Assembly: GCA_022822725.1 (NCBI GenBank)
Contig: JAJEAN010000004.1
Location: forward strand, 25,371 to 89,370
Source: Candidatus Latescibacterota bacterium
Lineage (GTDB): Bacteria; JAAXHH01
Reading direction: 5' to 3'
DNA length: 64,000 nucleotides
A program made the position numbers and the translations under genes. Shown here one piece after another: positions 17,735 through 27,160 of the stretch (position 1 is the stretch's first letter; each line of letters begins with the position of its first letter). The notes under the pieces were generated by a model. It did not search any database and was not told where the DNA came from. It worked only from the letters and a program-made list of their open reading frames with translations.

Positions 17735-19333
17735 GTGGCCGCTGTCTCGCTGGAACAACTCGTTTCTCTCTGCAAACGCCGCGGAATCATCTACCCGGGC
17801 TCGGAAATCTACGGCGGCCTGCAGGGCCTGTACGATTACGGCCCGGTGGGCGTCGAGTTGAAGAACAACATCGTGGACTCCTGGTGGCGGCGCAACGTCT
17901 ATGAGCGGGATGATATGGAGGGGCTCGACAGCGCCATCCTGATGAATCCGCTGACCTGGAAGTACTCGGGTCACGAAGAGACTTTTGTCGACCCCCTGGT
18001 GGACTGCCGGAATTGCCAGGCCAGGTGGCGCGCTGACCAGGTCGGAACCACCTGTCCCGCGTGCGGGTCCACGGACCTGACCGAACCGCGCCCCTTCAAC
18101 CTGATGTTCAAGACCCAGGTGGGCCCGGTCTCGGATGAAGACGCCTACGCATTCCTGCGCCCTGAAACGGCCCAGGGCATATTCGTGAACTTCAACAACG
18201 TGCTGACCACCACGGCGCGCAAGCTGCCCTTCGGCATCGCCCAGGTCGGCAAGGGGTTCCGCAACGAGATCAATCCCCGCAACTTCCTGTTCCGAGTCCG
18301 GGAATTCGACATGCTGGAGATCGAGTTCTTCGTCCATCCCGGTACCGAGGACGAATGGCAGGACCGGTGGCTGGAGGACCGCCTCGACTGGTGGGAACAC
18401 ATCGGCGTGAGCCGGAACAACATCCGGATCCTCGACGTGCCGCGGGAGGATCTCGCCCACTATTCCAAGAAGACCTACGACCTCATGTACCGGTACCCCA
18501 CCCTCGGCTACGAGGAACTGGAGGGCATTGCCAGCCGGACCGACTTCGACCTGGGCTCCCATACCCGTTACCAGGAGCAGTACGACCTCACGGCGCAGGT
18601 GGAGGAGAACCCGTCCAGCACGACGCGCCTTTCCTATTTCGATCCGCAGACGAACCGCCACGTGATCCCCTTCGTGGTCGAGCCCTCGGCGGGCGTCGGC
18701 CGCTGCCTGCTGGCCGTCCTCAGCGAGGCCTATGACGAACCCATGGTCAAGGCGCCGCCGGAGGACAGGCTTGCTGGGGTCAAAGGCGGACTGGAGGCAT
18801 TCAACGCGGCGCTCGCGAAGAACGAAAAGCTGCCGGAAGAATCACGGGATTCCATGCTGGCCTTCGGGGAGGCGATCGCTAGCGAGCTGCCGGAAAGCAT
18901 GCCGCGGATCGACGCGCTCCTGGCCATGCCGGGGGCGGACCGGATCAGGGAGGGCAAGGCGCTGCGGAACCTGTCCCAGAAGGTCATCGGCGACCACTAC
19001 CGGACGGTGTTGCGGCTCAGGCCCCACCTGGCCCCGGTCAAGGTGGCGGTCTTCCCGCTGAAGCGGACCGACGACCGGCTTGCCGGAACGGCCCGGGATA
19101 TCCGCAAGTCGCTGCAGTCCGGGGGCAGGATTCGCACGGTGTACGACGACACGGGCGCCATCGGCAAGCTCTACAGGCGGCAGGATGAAATCGGCACCCC
19201 GCTGTGCGTCACGGTCGACTTCCAGACCCTCGACGACCAGGCGGTGACGGTCCGCGACCGGGATACTATGGCGCAGGACCGGGTGGCCATGGATGAACTG
19301 GAAGATTACGTAGCAGAAAAGCTGGCATCCTGA
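17735..19333 (+). CDS. glyQS: Glycyl-tRNA synthetase, single-chain dimeric type
   Basis: This class II enzyme charges tRNA-Gly. It is the eukaryote/archaeal/Gram-positive homodimer form (532 residues), not the alpha2-beta2 GlyQ/GlyS form. Features in order: G-G-L-Q-G-L-Y-D-Y-G-P-V-G-V-E-L-K near the N-terminus, a zinc-knuckle insertion C-R-N-C then C-P-A-C-G, F-N-L-M-F-K-T, motif 2 region R-P-E-T-A-Q-G-I-F-V-N-F, motif 3 region P-F-V-V-E-P-S-A-G-V-G-R, and an anticodon-binding domain with K-V-A-V-F-P-L. The start is GTG 17735 with AAAGGAAC upstream, and a strong promoter precedes it. Confidence 0.96.
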   Translation: MAAVSLEQLVSLCKRRGIIYPGSEIYGGLQGLYDYGPVGVELKNNIVDSWWRRNVYERDDMEGLDSAILMNPLTWKYSGHEETFVDPLVDCRNCQARWRADQVGTTCPACGSTDLTEPRPFNLMFKTQVGPVSDEDAYAFLRPETAQGIFVNFNNVLTTTARKLPFGIAQVGKGFRNEINPRNFLFRVREFDMLEIEFFVHPGTEDEWQDRWLEDRLDWWEHIGVSRNNIRILDVPREDLAHYSKKTYDLMYRYPTLGYEELEGIASRTDFDLGSHTRYQEQYDLTAQVEENPSSTTRLSYFDPQTNRHVIPFVVEPSAGVGRCLLAVLSEAYDEPMVKAPPEDRLAGVKGGLEAFNAALAKNEKLPEESRDSMLAFGEAIASELPESMPRIDALLAMPGADRIREGKALRNLSQKVIGDHYRTVLRLRPHLAPVKVAVFPLKRTDDRLAGTARDIRKSLQSGGRIRTVYDDTGAIGKLYRRQDEIGTPLCVTVDFQTLDDQAVTVRDRDTMAQDRVAMDELEDYVAEKLAS

Positions 19334-19352
19334 GACGGGAAAGGAGCAATAC

Positions 19353-20525
19353 ATGGCACGCAACGTTAACGTGGGCCTGGTAGGTTATTCGTTCATGGGC
19401 AAGGCGCACAGCCACGCTTTCAAGGACATGTCCTTCTTCTTTCCGGACGCGGCCGGCGTGCCGGTCATGAAGGCCATCTGCGGACGCAACGAGGAGAACG
19501 TCAAGGGCGCGGCCGCCGAGTTCGGCTGGGAAGGTTACGAGACCGACTGGAAGACGCTGATCGCCCGCGACGACATCGATCTCATCGACGTTTCGACACC
19601 GGGCGACAGCCACGCGGAAATCGCCATCGCCGCCGCCGAAGCGGGCAAGCACGTCTTCTGCGAAAAACCGCTGGCGAACAACCTCGCCGAAGCCCGCGCC
19701 ATGGCCGAAGCCGTGAACCGGGCGGGCGTGAAGAGCATGGTCGCCTACAACTATCGCCGGGTGCCCGCCGTAGCGCTGGCCAGGCAGCTCATCGAGGAAG
19801 GGCGCATCGGCCAGGTTTACCACTGGCGCGCCGTCTACCTGCAGGACTGGATCATGGACCCCGACTTCCCCCTGGTCTGGCGGCTGCAGAAGGAGAAGGC
19901 CGGCTCGGGTCCCCACGGCGACCTGAACGCCCACATCATCGACCTGGCCCGGTATCTCATCGGCGAGATCACCGAGGTGACCGGCATGCAGGAGACCTTC
20001 ATCAAGGAGCGTCCCATCGTAGAGGAGATCGATTCGGCCCTGGGCGCGAGCGCCGGCGGTTCCACGCGAACGGGCCCGGTGACCGTGGACGACACGACCC
20101 TGGCGCTGGCCCGGTTCGAAAACGGCGCTGTGGGTTCCTTCGAGGCCACGCGCTTCGCCGGAGGACGGCGGAACGGCAACCGTTTCGAGATCAACGGCAG
20201 CAAGGGGTCCATCGCCTTCAACCTGGAGAAGATGAACGAGCTCCAATACTACAACCGCGAAGACGAAGACCACGTGCAGGGCTTCCGCGAAATCATCGTG
20301 ACCGAAGGCGCGCACCCTTACATGGACCGTTGGTGGCCGCCCGGCCATATCATCGGCTGGGAGCACACCTTCATCCACGAGGTGTACGACCTCATGCAGG
20401 CCATCGCCGGCGCCGACGACAACCTCCACCCGGATTTCGACGAAGGCGTCCGGGACCAGGCTGTGCTGGAAGCGATTTCACTGTCGGCGGAGCACGGAAA
20501 CTGGGTCCGGATCGCCGACCTGTAG
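19353..20525 (+). CDS. Gfo/Idh/MocA family oxidoreductase
   Basis: A 390-residue NAD(P)-dependent sugar dehydrogenase-like protein. The Rossmann motif V-G-L-V-G-Y-S-F-M-G is at the N-terminus, the C-E-K-P-L-A-N-N motif carries the conserved Lys, and V-A-Y-N-Y-R-R is typical of the family. The substrate is not deducible; relatives oxidise inositols or sugar derivatives. GGAAAGGAG precedes the ATG. A TIM-barrel isomerase follows at 20663, a frequent pairing in inositol and amino-sugar breakdown, so both may act on one compound. Confidence 0.9.
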   Translation: MARNVNVGLVGYSFMGKAHSHAFKDMSFFFPDAAGVPVMKAICGRNEENVKGAAAEFGWEGYETDWKTLIARDDIDLIDVSTPGDSHAEIAIAAAEAGKHVFCEKPLANNLAEARAMAEAVNRAGVKSMVAYNYRRVPAVALARQLIEEGRIGQVYHWRAVYLQDWIMDPDFPLVWRLQKEKAGSGPHGDLNAHIIDLARYLIGEITEVTGMQETFIKERPIVEEIDSALGASAGGSTRTGPVTVDDTTLALARFENGAVGSFEATRFAGGRRNGNRFEINGSKGSIAFNLEKMNELQYYNREDEDHVQGFREIIVTEGAHPYMDRWWPPGHIIGWEHTFIHEVYDLMQAIAGADDNLHPDFDEGVRDQAVLEAISLSAEHGNWVRIADL

Positions 20526-20580
20526 GCCTCCGATCTTCAGGCCTTCAGTCTGCGGGCCTTCGGTCTGCGGGCCTTCGGTC
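20525..20580 (+). repeat. Four copies of a 15-bp tandem repeat after the Gfo/Idh/MocA gene
   Basis: The unit ggccttcggtctgcg occurs at 20540 (one change), 20555 and, truncated, 20570; 20525-20539 is a degenerate first copy starting at the last base of the stop codon. It separates the oxidoreductase from the isomerase gene. Confidence 0.9.
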
Positions 20581-20662
20581 AGTGAACGCGATAACTGTGC
20601 GGGTCGTTCGTCATCAACCGGCGCACCCGCACCGCAAATGACAAGGAAAGGAGCATTCGATC

Positions 20663-21664
<1,002 letters not shown>

Positions 21665-21695
21665 CCGAGCGGCCCACGGTGACCGGGAGGGCTCG

Positions 21696-23405
21696 ATGGT
21701 ACGAAAGATAAGCGTCCTGGTCTGCACCGCCGCGCTTGTCGCAGCGTCCTGCGGGTCGGCGGACGACCCGTCCCGTGACGGGACTCAGGCCTCGCGCGTC
21801 AATACGGTCGGGCGGGAACTTCCGGCCGACGCCGCCCCGCTCAGCGAGCAGTTCATCCGGCTGAGTATGCTGGAACCGTCCACTCTGGACGTGGGCATCT
21901 CCCTCTTCGACGCCCAGTTCAACGCCTTCCTCTTCGAGTCCCTGCTGGTCTTCGACGAGGACATGGAGATCAGGGGCGCGGCCGCCGAGTCCTGGTCCGT
22001 GGCGGACGACCATGTGACCTGGACCTTCAGGATCCGGTCCGGCGCGAAGTGGAGCGACGGCCGGCCGGTAACCGCCCACGATTTCGAATGGTCCTTCCGC
22101 AGGTTGCTCGATCCCGCGCACGCCAACATCTTCGCCTACTTCTACTACCCGATCAAGGGCGCCCGGGCGTTCAACACGGGACAGACGAGCGACCCGTCGA
22201 CCGTCGGGATCCGGGCCGTGGACGACCGTACGCTGGTCATCGAGACCGAGGAACCGTGTTCGCACTTTCCCTACATCCTCACCTTTTTTACCTCCGTGCC
22301 GGCGCCTCGATGGCAGGTGGAGAAATACGGGATAAGGTGGTCCGAGCCGGAATACTGCGTGTCCAATTCCACCTGGCGCCTCGCGTCGTGGGACAAGAAC
22401 GTCAGCATGACCTATGAACTGAATCCCCATTACAACGGACCGTGGAAAGGATACCTCGAACGCATCGAGTTCACCTTTATCCTGCCAGGCTGGCGGGGAC
22501 TGCCGGCATACGAGAACGGCGAGTTCGACCGGATCGGCGTCATGGGTCCCGATTACCACCACGCGCGCATGGACCCCGTCCTGAGCCGCGAGCTGATCAC
22601 CTATCCGAACTTCGGGACGTACTATACGATTTTCAAAACGCGCGAGCCGCCTTTCGACAACATCCGGCTGCGCCAGGCCCTGGCCCACGCCATCGACCGG
22701 GAATCCATCAGCAACGTCGTGCTCGGAGGTGCCGCCACGCCGGCCTACGGCATGCTGCCGAAGGGGTTCCCCGGTTACCAGGTGGACCGGCTCCGCCCGT
22801 ACCAGTCCTTCGATCCGGAACTGGCCCGGCAGCGCCTGACGCAGGCCGGCTACCCCGGTGGCAAGGGACTTCCACCGCTCGAACTCTGGGTGCGGGGCCA
22901 GCCGCCGACACCGGACGAATGGAACGTGGTCGTCGCCATGCAGCAGATGTTCGAGGACCACCTGGACATCGAGGTGAACCTGCGGCAGCAGTCCACCAAC
23001 GCCTTCAACGCCTTCATGCGGGACCATGAGATACCGTGGGGTTTCCTGTGGTTCAACATGGACTACCCCGACCCCAGCGACATGATCGCCGTGCCCTGGC
23101 GCTCCCAGCCCGCGGGATCGGGCCGGCAGGACTGGCAACACGACGAGTTCGACCGCCTGGTGGATGCCGCCGCGCGGGAATTCGACGAGGAGAAGCGCGT
23201 AGCCATGTACCAGGACGCCGAGGTGATCCTGTCCGAGCAGGCCGCGGGCGTGTTCCTGCACAACATGGTCAACGCGACCCTGAGCAAGCCCTGGGTCCTG
23301 GGCATCATGGAAAACCGGTACGGCGACCGGCGGTGGAGCGGATTCGCGCCGTCGTTCGCCACCCTGTACATTGGTGAGACCGGGCGGGATGAAGGCCGCC
23401 GGTAG
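21696..23405 (+). CDS. Solute-binding lipoprotein of a peptide-type ABC transporter (SBP family 5)
   Basis: The 569-residue protein starts with a lipoprotein signal (V-R-K-I-S-V-L-V... A-A-S-C, Cys near residue 21). It then shows the OppA/DppA fold: W-T-F-R-I-R-S-G-A-K-W-S-D-G-R-P-V-T-A-H-D-F is the family signature, and I-R-L-R-Q-A-L-A-H-A-I-D-R is also conserved. It would capture oligopeptides or similar solutes outside the inner membrane. The open frame reaches back to 21642, but ATG 21696 has GGGAGG in place and begins the signal peptide. No permease or ATPase genes adjoin it. Confidence 0.9.
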   Translation: MVRKISVLVCTAALVAASCGSADDPSRDGTQASRVNTVGRELPADAAPLSEQFIRLSMLEPSTLDVGISLFDAQFNAFLFESLLVFDEDMEIRGAAAESWSVADDHVTWTFRIRSGAKWSDGRPVTAHDFEWSFRRLLDPAHANIFAYFYYPIKGARAFNTGQTSDPSTVGIRAVDDRTLVIETEEPCSHFPYILTFFTSVPAPRWQVEKYGIRWSEPEYCVSNSTWRLASWDKNVSMTYELNPHYNGPWKGYLERIEFTFILPGWRGLPAYENGEFDRIGVMGPDYHHARMDPVLSRELITYPNFGTYYTIFKTREPPFDNIRLRQALAHAIDRESISNVVLGGAATPAYGMLPKGFPGYQVDRLRPYQSFDPELARQRLTQAGYPGGKGLPPLELWVRGQPPTPDEWNVVVAMQQMFEDHLDIEVNLRQQSTNAFNAFMRDHEIPWGFLWFNMDYPDPSDMIAVPWRSQPAGSGRQDWQHDEFDRLVDAAAREFDEEKRVAMYQDAEVILSEQAAGVFLHNMVNATLSKPWVLGIMENRYGDRRWSGFAPSFATLYIGETGRDEGRR

Positions 23406-23447
23406 GGTTCGGTGCGTCGGAGGAATCGGGCCGCCGGTAAGGTCCGG
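23394..23447 (+). repeat. Duplicated gene end of the solute-binding protein
   Basis: The word ggccgccggtagggttcgg (23394-23412), which contains the stop codon TAG, recurs with two changes at 23429-23447, a period of 35 bp. It is another case where the gene end itself is copied. Confidence 0.7.
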
Positions 23448-23494
23448 CGCCGCATGGATCGGCGCGGAGCTGAAGTCCGGCGCTCCGGCGGCGA

Positions 23495-24367
23495 TCAGGC
23501 AAAGGGGTCCAGGTCGAATCCCGTTTCCGGCCGGATCCGTTCTGTACCTTCGCGCCAGTCCGTGGGCCAGTCCCAGCCCGGGATCTGCAGGCTTTCCGCG
23601 CGAACGCGGTGTGCGGCGGCCCGCCGGTGCACGCCGGGCGGCGCCGTACTGACCTCGGAGCTGTGGAGCATGGTGGGATAGTAGAAGGTGACGCTTCCCT
23701 CGCCCGCCGTGCAGTCGATGGCCTCGTGCTCGTGCGCTGCGACATAGGCCTCGGGCCCGCCCTTCAGTTCAAGCGGCCCTTCGAGATAGGAGCCGGGAAG
23801 GACCTTCATCGCGCCGTTCTCGATGGTCTGAGGATCCACGTTGATGCGGACGATGATGGTCTTCTTAAAAAAGTCTTCATTCCAGTCGATGTCCGCCGGC
23901 CTGATGTGTATGTGACCGAACTGGTTCCAGTGGCCGGAAAGATCGATGTCCCGGTCCCGGGGCGGGTCCACGATGAAGAAGGTGTCCTGGTGCCATCCGA
24001 TCTCCGCGTCGCCGCCGGCCACCTTGTCGAACATGGTACCGATGCTGGCGTGTTTGACCGGCTCTCCCAGGGCGCGTTCGAGCACGCTTACGATGGCTGG
24101 ATGCCGGGAGAACCGGAGTCCGCCTTCGCACACGGCGTAGAGTTCCCACAACAGCCAGACCGTGTCCTTCGATTTCCCCAGGAGTTTTTCGGTCGGTCGC
24201 CCCTTGTATGCCGAGACGCCGCTCGCTTCCGCGATGGTCCGGTCCAGCAGTCCGCGGAACGTATCCATCTCTTCCGCGGAGAATACGCCTTCGACGGTCA
24301 CGATGCCCTGCGTCTTCAGCGCATCCACCGCTTCCTGCAGATCCAAAGCGCTTTTGCCGTTATTCAT
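23495..24367 (-). CDS. Phytanoyl-CoA dioxygenase (PhyH) family protein
   Basis: An Fe(II)/2-oxoglutarate-dependent oxygenase-like protein of 290 residues. The iron-binding H-x-D is visible in G-W-H-Q-D-T-F-F, and the C-terminal third has P-G-S-Y-L-E-G-P and L-H-S-S-E; the third iron ligand His and the 2-oxoglutarate Arg are probably in the V-H-R-R-A-A-A-H-R segment, which is less typical. ATG 24367 has GGGGAGTGA upstream; the frame extends 23 codons further. PhyH-like genes are abundant in several marine and soil lineages and act on varied small molecules; the substrate is not known here. Confidence 0.85.
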   Translation of the reverse strand: MNNGKSALDLQEAVDALKTQGIVTVEGVFSAEEMDTFRGLLDRTIAEASGVSAYKGRPTEKLLGKSKDTVWLLWELYAVCEGGLRFSRHPAIVSVLERALGEPVKHASIGTMFDKVAGGDAEIGWHQDTFFIVDPPRDRDIDLSGHWNQFGHIHIRPADIDWNEDFFKKTIIVRINVDPQTIENGAMKVLPGSYLEGPLELKGGPEAYVAAHEHEAIDCTAGEGSVTFYYPTMLHSSEVSTAPPGVHRRAAAHRVRAESLQIPGWDWPTDWREGTERIRPETGFDLDPFA

Positions 24368-24396
24368 GAAGTCACTCCCCATGACGCGCCGGGCTG

Positions 24397-26253
24397 TTAA
24401 CGGTTCAGCCTGAGGGTTATATCTTCCGTCTCCCATCCCAATCGTACTTCGAGGGTGTCCGGGTGGACCATGGACCGTTCGGCGGGTACGAATGGCAGGG
24501 CGTTGCCGTAATCGAATCTGCCGTTTCCGTTCGCGTCGCGGTAGGCTTGAAGGATATACTGGCCCGGCAGGATGTTGTCAAACCGAAAATCACCGGGACC
24601 GGCCAGTTCGATCTCCGATGCGGGCTCAGCGTCCCGCAACTGGTAAAGGGAGATCCCAACGGCGCCCGCCCCCGCGGGGTCTTCGTCCTCGAACCGTCCC
24701 GACAGCGAACCGTAGCTCTCGGGATCGATGGTCGAGAAAGTGTACGCGAGCGTGTCGGGGCGGTCGCCCGTAGCCTGCAGCGGCTGGTCGAACCTGTTTT
24801 TGACCAGGCCGGCCAGTACGAGGATCTCGTATTCGGAACTCGTCTGCAGCATGCTGTCGGGACGCATCGCGGCGACCGTGGCGTCGATCCACCGGAGGTT
24901 CCCGCCGATCACCTGGTCCGTGGAATCCCGGAGGACCACAGCCCCCTCCTCCAGGGTAACGGGTTCGCTGAACGAGAACCGAAGCTCGACGGACTGCGCA
25001 ACGTCCCTTGAACGATTTCCCGGATGGACTTCCTCCAGCCTCGGAGCCGGCGGGTTCTCTATGGACGATCCGGTGAACTCGGCGGTGTTCTCCGTCGTGT
25101 CGATCGGCTCCGACCAGGTGTTAACCAGCCCGGTGACGGTCAGGCGATAGGCCCGGTCGCGGACCTGGGGCGCCGTGGTGAGCACGATGGTCGCCGGATC
25201 CGCCGGATCCTGGTACGCCGACGTGACCTCGAGGCTTTCACCCTCCTCCACGCCGTCGATGGCATAGGCGCCCGTATCCTGGACCAAGTCCGCGCGAGGG
25301 GCTTCGCTCAGGAAGACACTCACTTCACGACTGTGGGACACGCGGGCGGACATCACGTGCATGGAGGCGGTATCGTTCACGGCCATACGAAACCACATGG
25401 GACCGTCGGACATACCCTCTTCCGACAGGACGACGTCCCGGGTGGGTACCCCGATGGGGTCCACGCCCGCGTCGTAGAGACGGTCCCTGCCCTGGTCCAG
25501 GAAGGCGAAGAGACGATAACGGCCGGCCGAAAGATGGGTGAAGGTAAAGGTCCCGTCCCGGCCGGCCTGGACCAGGTAGTCCGGGGTTGTTCCGGCCGGG
25601 TTCGGATCGGGCTTGTCGGTGAGGCCGTAGGCCCAGATGTACGTGTTCCTGGCGGGCTGGCCGTCGTGGACCGTCAGGCCGCTGACCTCTCCCTCCTCGA
25701 TGCTGGAGCCGGTCGACAGCGCGTAAACGTAGGTGGAGTCCATGCGGTTCCCCCGCATGTCCCTGAAGGCGGTGCCCACCGTGATGATATAGGTTCTGTT
25801 GTCCAGCAGGGGTTCCTCGAACCGGAGGGTGATCTCGTTGCCCCGCCAGCTTGCTTCGGCGGTAAATTCCACGATCGGGGCGATGAACAGGTTGCCTTCG
25901 ATGGAACGGGGCTGTATGCGTTCGCTGAAGATCAGCTTCGGGGAGACGTCCAGCGGCACGTGGGTCGAACCCGACGGTGGATCGGTTTCCACCACCCAGG
26001 GCGGAACGACGTCGCGCGGACCGCCGGGGGGCAGGCCTTCACGGGCGCAGGCCGCCGCGAACAGGCCGGCCAGGCAGGCCATGACGGCTATGCGAACCGG
26101 AACGGCCTTGCGGACCAGGCCGGTCATGCGGACCAGGCCGGTCATGCGGACCAGACCGGTCATGCGGAACAGGCCGGCCATGCCGGCAATGACGGCCAGG
26201 CAGGCCATGACGGCCGGGATATTCAGCGCGGAATGGTCCGGCGTCCCGTTCAT
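24397..26253 (-). CDS. Ig-like (SbsA/BIG_5 type) lipoprotein with a repeat-expanded leader
   Basis: The protein (618 residues from ATG 26253) has a lipoprotein signal ending in L-F-A-A-A-C near residue 68, then an SbsA-like Ig domain (V-V-E-T-D-P-P-S-G-S-T-H-V-P-L, I-F-S-E-R-I) and further beta-sandwich repeats that compare the differences between extremes of a structure. Such proteins are surface or periplasmic and usually unassigned. The N-terminus is odd: M-T-G-L-V-R is repeated three times before the signal, so several in-frame ATGs exist. Starting at ATG 26127 would give a normal 26-residue signal. It overlaps neither xer nor phyH but shares their strand. Confidence 0.75.
   Translation of the reverse strand: MNGTPDHSALNIPAVMACLAVIAGMAGLFRMTGLVRMTGLVRMTGLVRKAVPVRIAVMACLAGLFAAACAREGLPPGGPRDVVPPWVVETDPPSGSTHVPLDVSPKLIFSERIQPRSIEGNLFIAPIVEFTAEASWRGNEITLRFEEPLLDNRTYIITVGTAFRDMRGNRMDSTYVYALSTGSSIEEGEVSGLTVHDGQPARNTYIWAYGLTDKPDPNPAGTTPDYLVQAGRDGTFTFTHLSAGRYRLFAFLDQGRDRLYDAGVDPIGVPTRDVVLSEEGMSDGPMWFRMAVNDTASMHVMSARVSHSREVSVFLSEAPRADLVQDTGAYAIDGVEEGESLEVTSAYQDPADPATIVLTTAPQVRDRAYRLTVTGLVNTWSEPIDTTENTAEFTGSSIENPPAPRLEEVHPGNRSRDVAQSVELRFSFSEPVTLEEGAVVLRDSTDQVIGGNLRWIDATVAAMRPDSMLQTSSEYEILVLAGLVKNRFDQPLQATGDRPDTLAYTFSTIDPESYGSLSGRFEDEDPAGAGAVGISLYQLRDAEPASEIELAGPGDFRFDNILPGQYILQAYRDANGNGRFDYGNALPFVPAERSMVHPDTLEVRLGWETEDITLRLNR
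26110..26181 (-). repeat. Four copies of an 18-bp repeat in the lipoprotein leader
   Basis: The plus-strand unit gcggaccaggccggtcat occurs at 26110, 26128, 26146 (one change) and 26164 (two changes). On the coding strand it encodes M-T-G-L-V-R, so every copy brings an in-frame ATG. Related degenerate words continue to about 26210. Confidence 0.95.
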
Positions 26254-26257
26254 AAGA

Positions 26258-27154
26258 TCAGGCGCGGGGATGCGCGTCTTCGTACGTTTTCTTGAGGCGG
26301 TCGAGGGCGACGTGGGTATAGACCTGCGTGGTCGAAAGCCGTTCGTGGCCGAGCAGTTCCTTGACCGCCATCAGGTCCGCACCGGCGTCGAGCAGGTGCG
26401 TGGCGGTCGTATGGCGAAGCATGTGGGGCGTCAATCCCCGCAGGCTGATCCTGAGACCGTATCTCCCCAGGATGTACTGCACCCCGCGTCCCGTCAGCCT
26501 GCGGCCGTGTTGATTCAGCAGGAGCGCGGAGTTACCTTCCCGTTCCGTTTTGATGAGCATGGGACGGGCGTCCAGATAGGCTGCCAGCGCGGACAGCGCC
26601 GGCCCGCCCAGCGGCACGATGCGTTCCCTGTCCCCCTTCCCGATCACGCGGATCCGATCCTCTGTCAGTTCGATCGCGCCGACGTCGAGTCCGACGAGTT
26701 CCGACAACCGCATGCCCGCACCGTAAAGCAGTTCCAGGATGACCACGTCCCGCAACCCGAGCACCCGGCCGCGGTCGGGCTCACTGAGCAGGCTTTCCAC
26801 CTGGCTCTTGTCCAGGAACCGGGGCAGGTGGCGATCCCATTTCGGCGTGGTCAGGTAGACGCACGGGTTGGAGGAAACGGCCCCTTCCCGGCAGAGGTAG
26901 TGGAAGAAGGACCGCACGGCCGCGAAACGGCGCGCGATGGTCCGCCTGCTGAAGCCTTCCCGGTGCAGGTGATGAAGGAACGATCGCACCACGGACTTGT
27001 CGATGGATTCAGGGTCCGGCGGATCGGCGCCGCCGTCTTCAGAGAGGAAAGACAGAAACTGTCCCAGATCGCCGGCATAGGCCGACCGGGTATGTCGGGA
27101 GTAATTACGCTCGATCTCGAGATGGTCGAGGAATTCGCTGACCAGTTTCTCCAT
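26258..27154 (-). CDS. xerC: Tyrosine recombinase XerC/XerD
   Basis: Xer recombinases resolve chromosome dimers at dif. This 298-residue protein has the SAM-like N-terminal domain (F-L-D-H-L-E-I-E-R-N-Y-S-x-H-T) and the catalytic set: Arg in G-A-G-M-R-L-S-E-L, Lys in I-G-K-G-x-R, H-x-x-R in H-M-L-R-H-T-T-A-T-H, second His in L-G-H and the nucleophile in T-Q-V-Y-T-H-V. AGGAGG lies 11 bp before the ATG. The topA-xer order resembles the topA-xerC neighbourhood of Gram-positives, so XerC is slightly favoured. It is not a phage-type integrase by context. Confidence 0.92.
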   Translation of the reverse strand: MEKLVSEFLDHLEIERNYSRHTRSAYAGDLGQFLSFLSEDGGADPPDPESIDKSVVRSFLHHLHREGFSRRTIARRFAAVRSFFHYLCREGAVSSNPCVYLTTPKWDRHLPRFLDKSQVESLLSEPDRGRVLGLRDVVILELLYGAGMRLSELVGLDVGAIELTEDRIRVIGKGDRERIVPLGGPALSALAAYLDARPMLIKTEREGNSALLLNQHGRRLTGRGVQYILGRYGLRISLRGLTPHMLRHTTATHLLDAGADLMAVKELLGHERLSTTQVYTHVALDRLKKTYEDAHPRA

Positions 27155-27160
27155 GATCGG

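Noticed and set aside
26258..27154. The tyrosine recombinase as a phage or island integrase
   Set aside because: It lies among housekeeping genes after topA and has the Xer layout; no att site or phage gene is near it.
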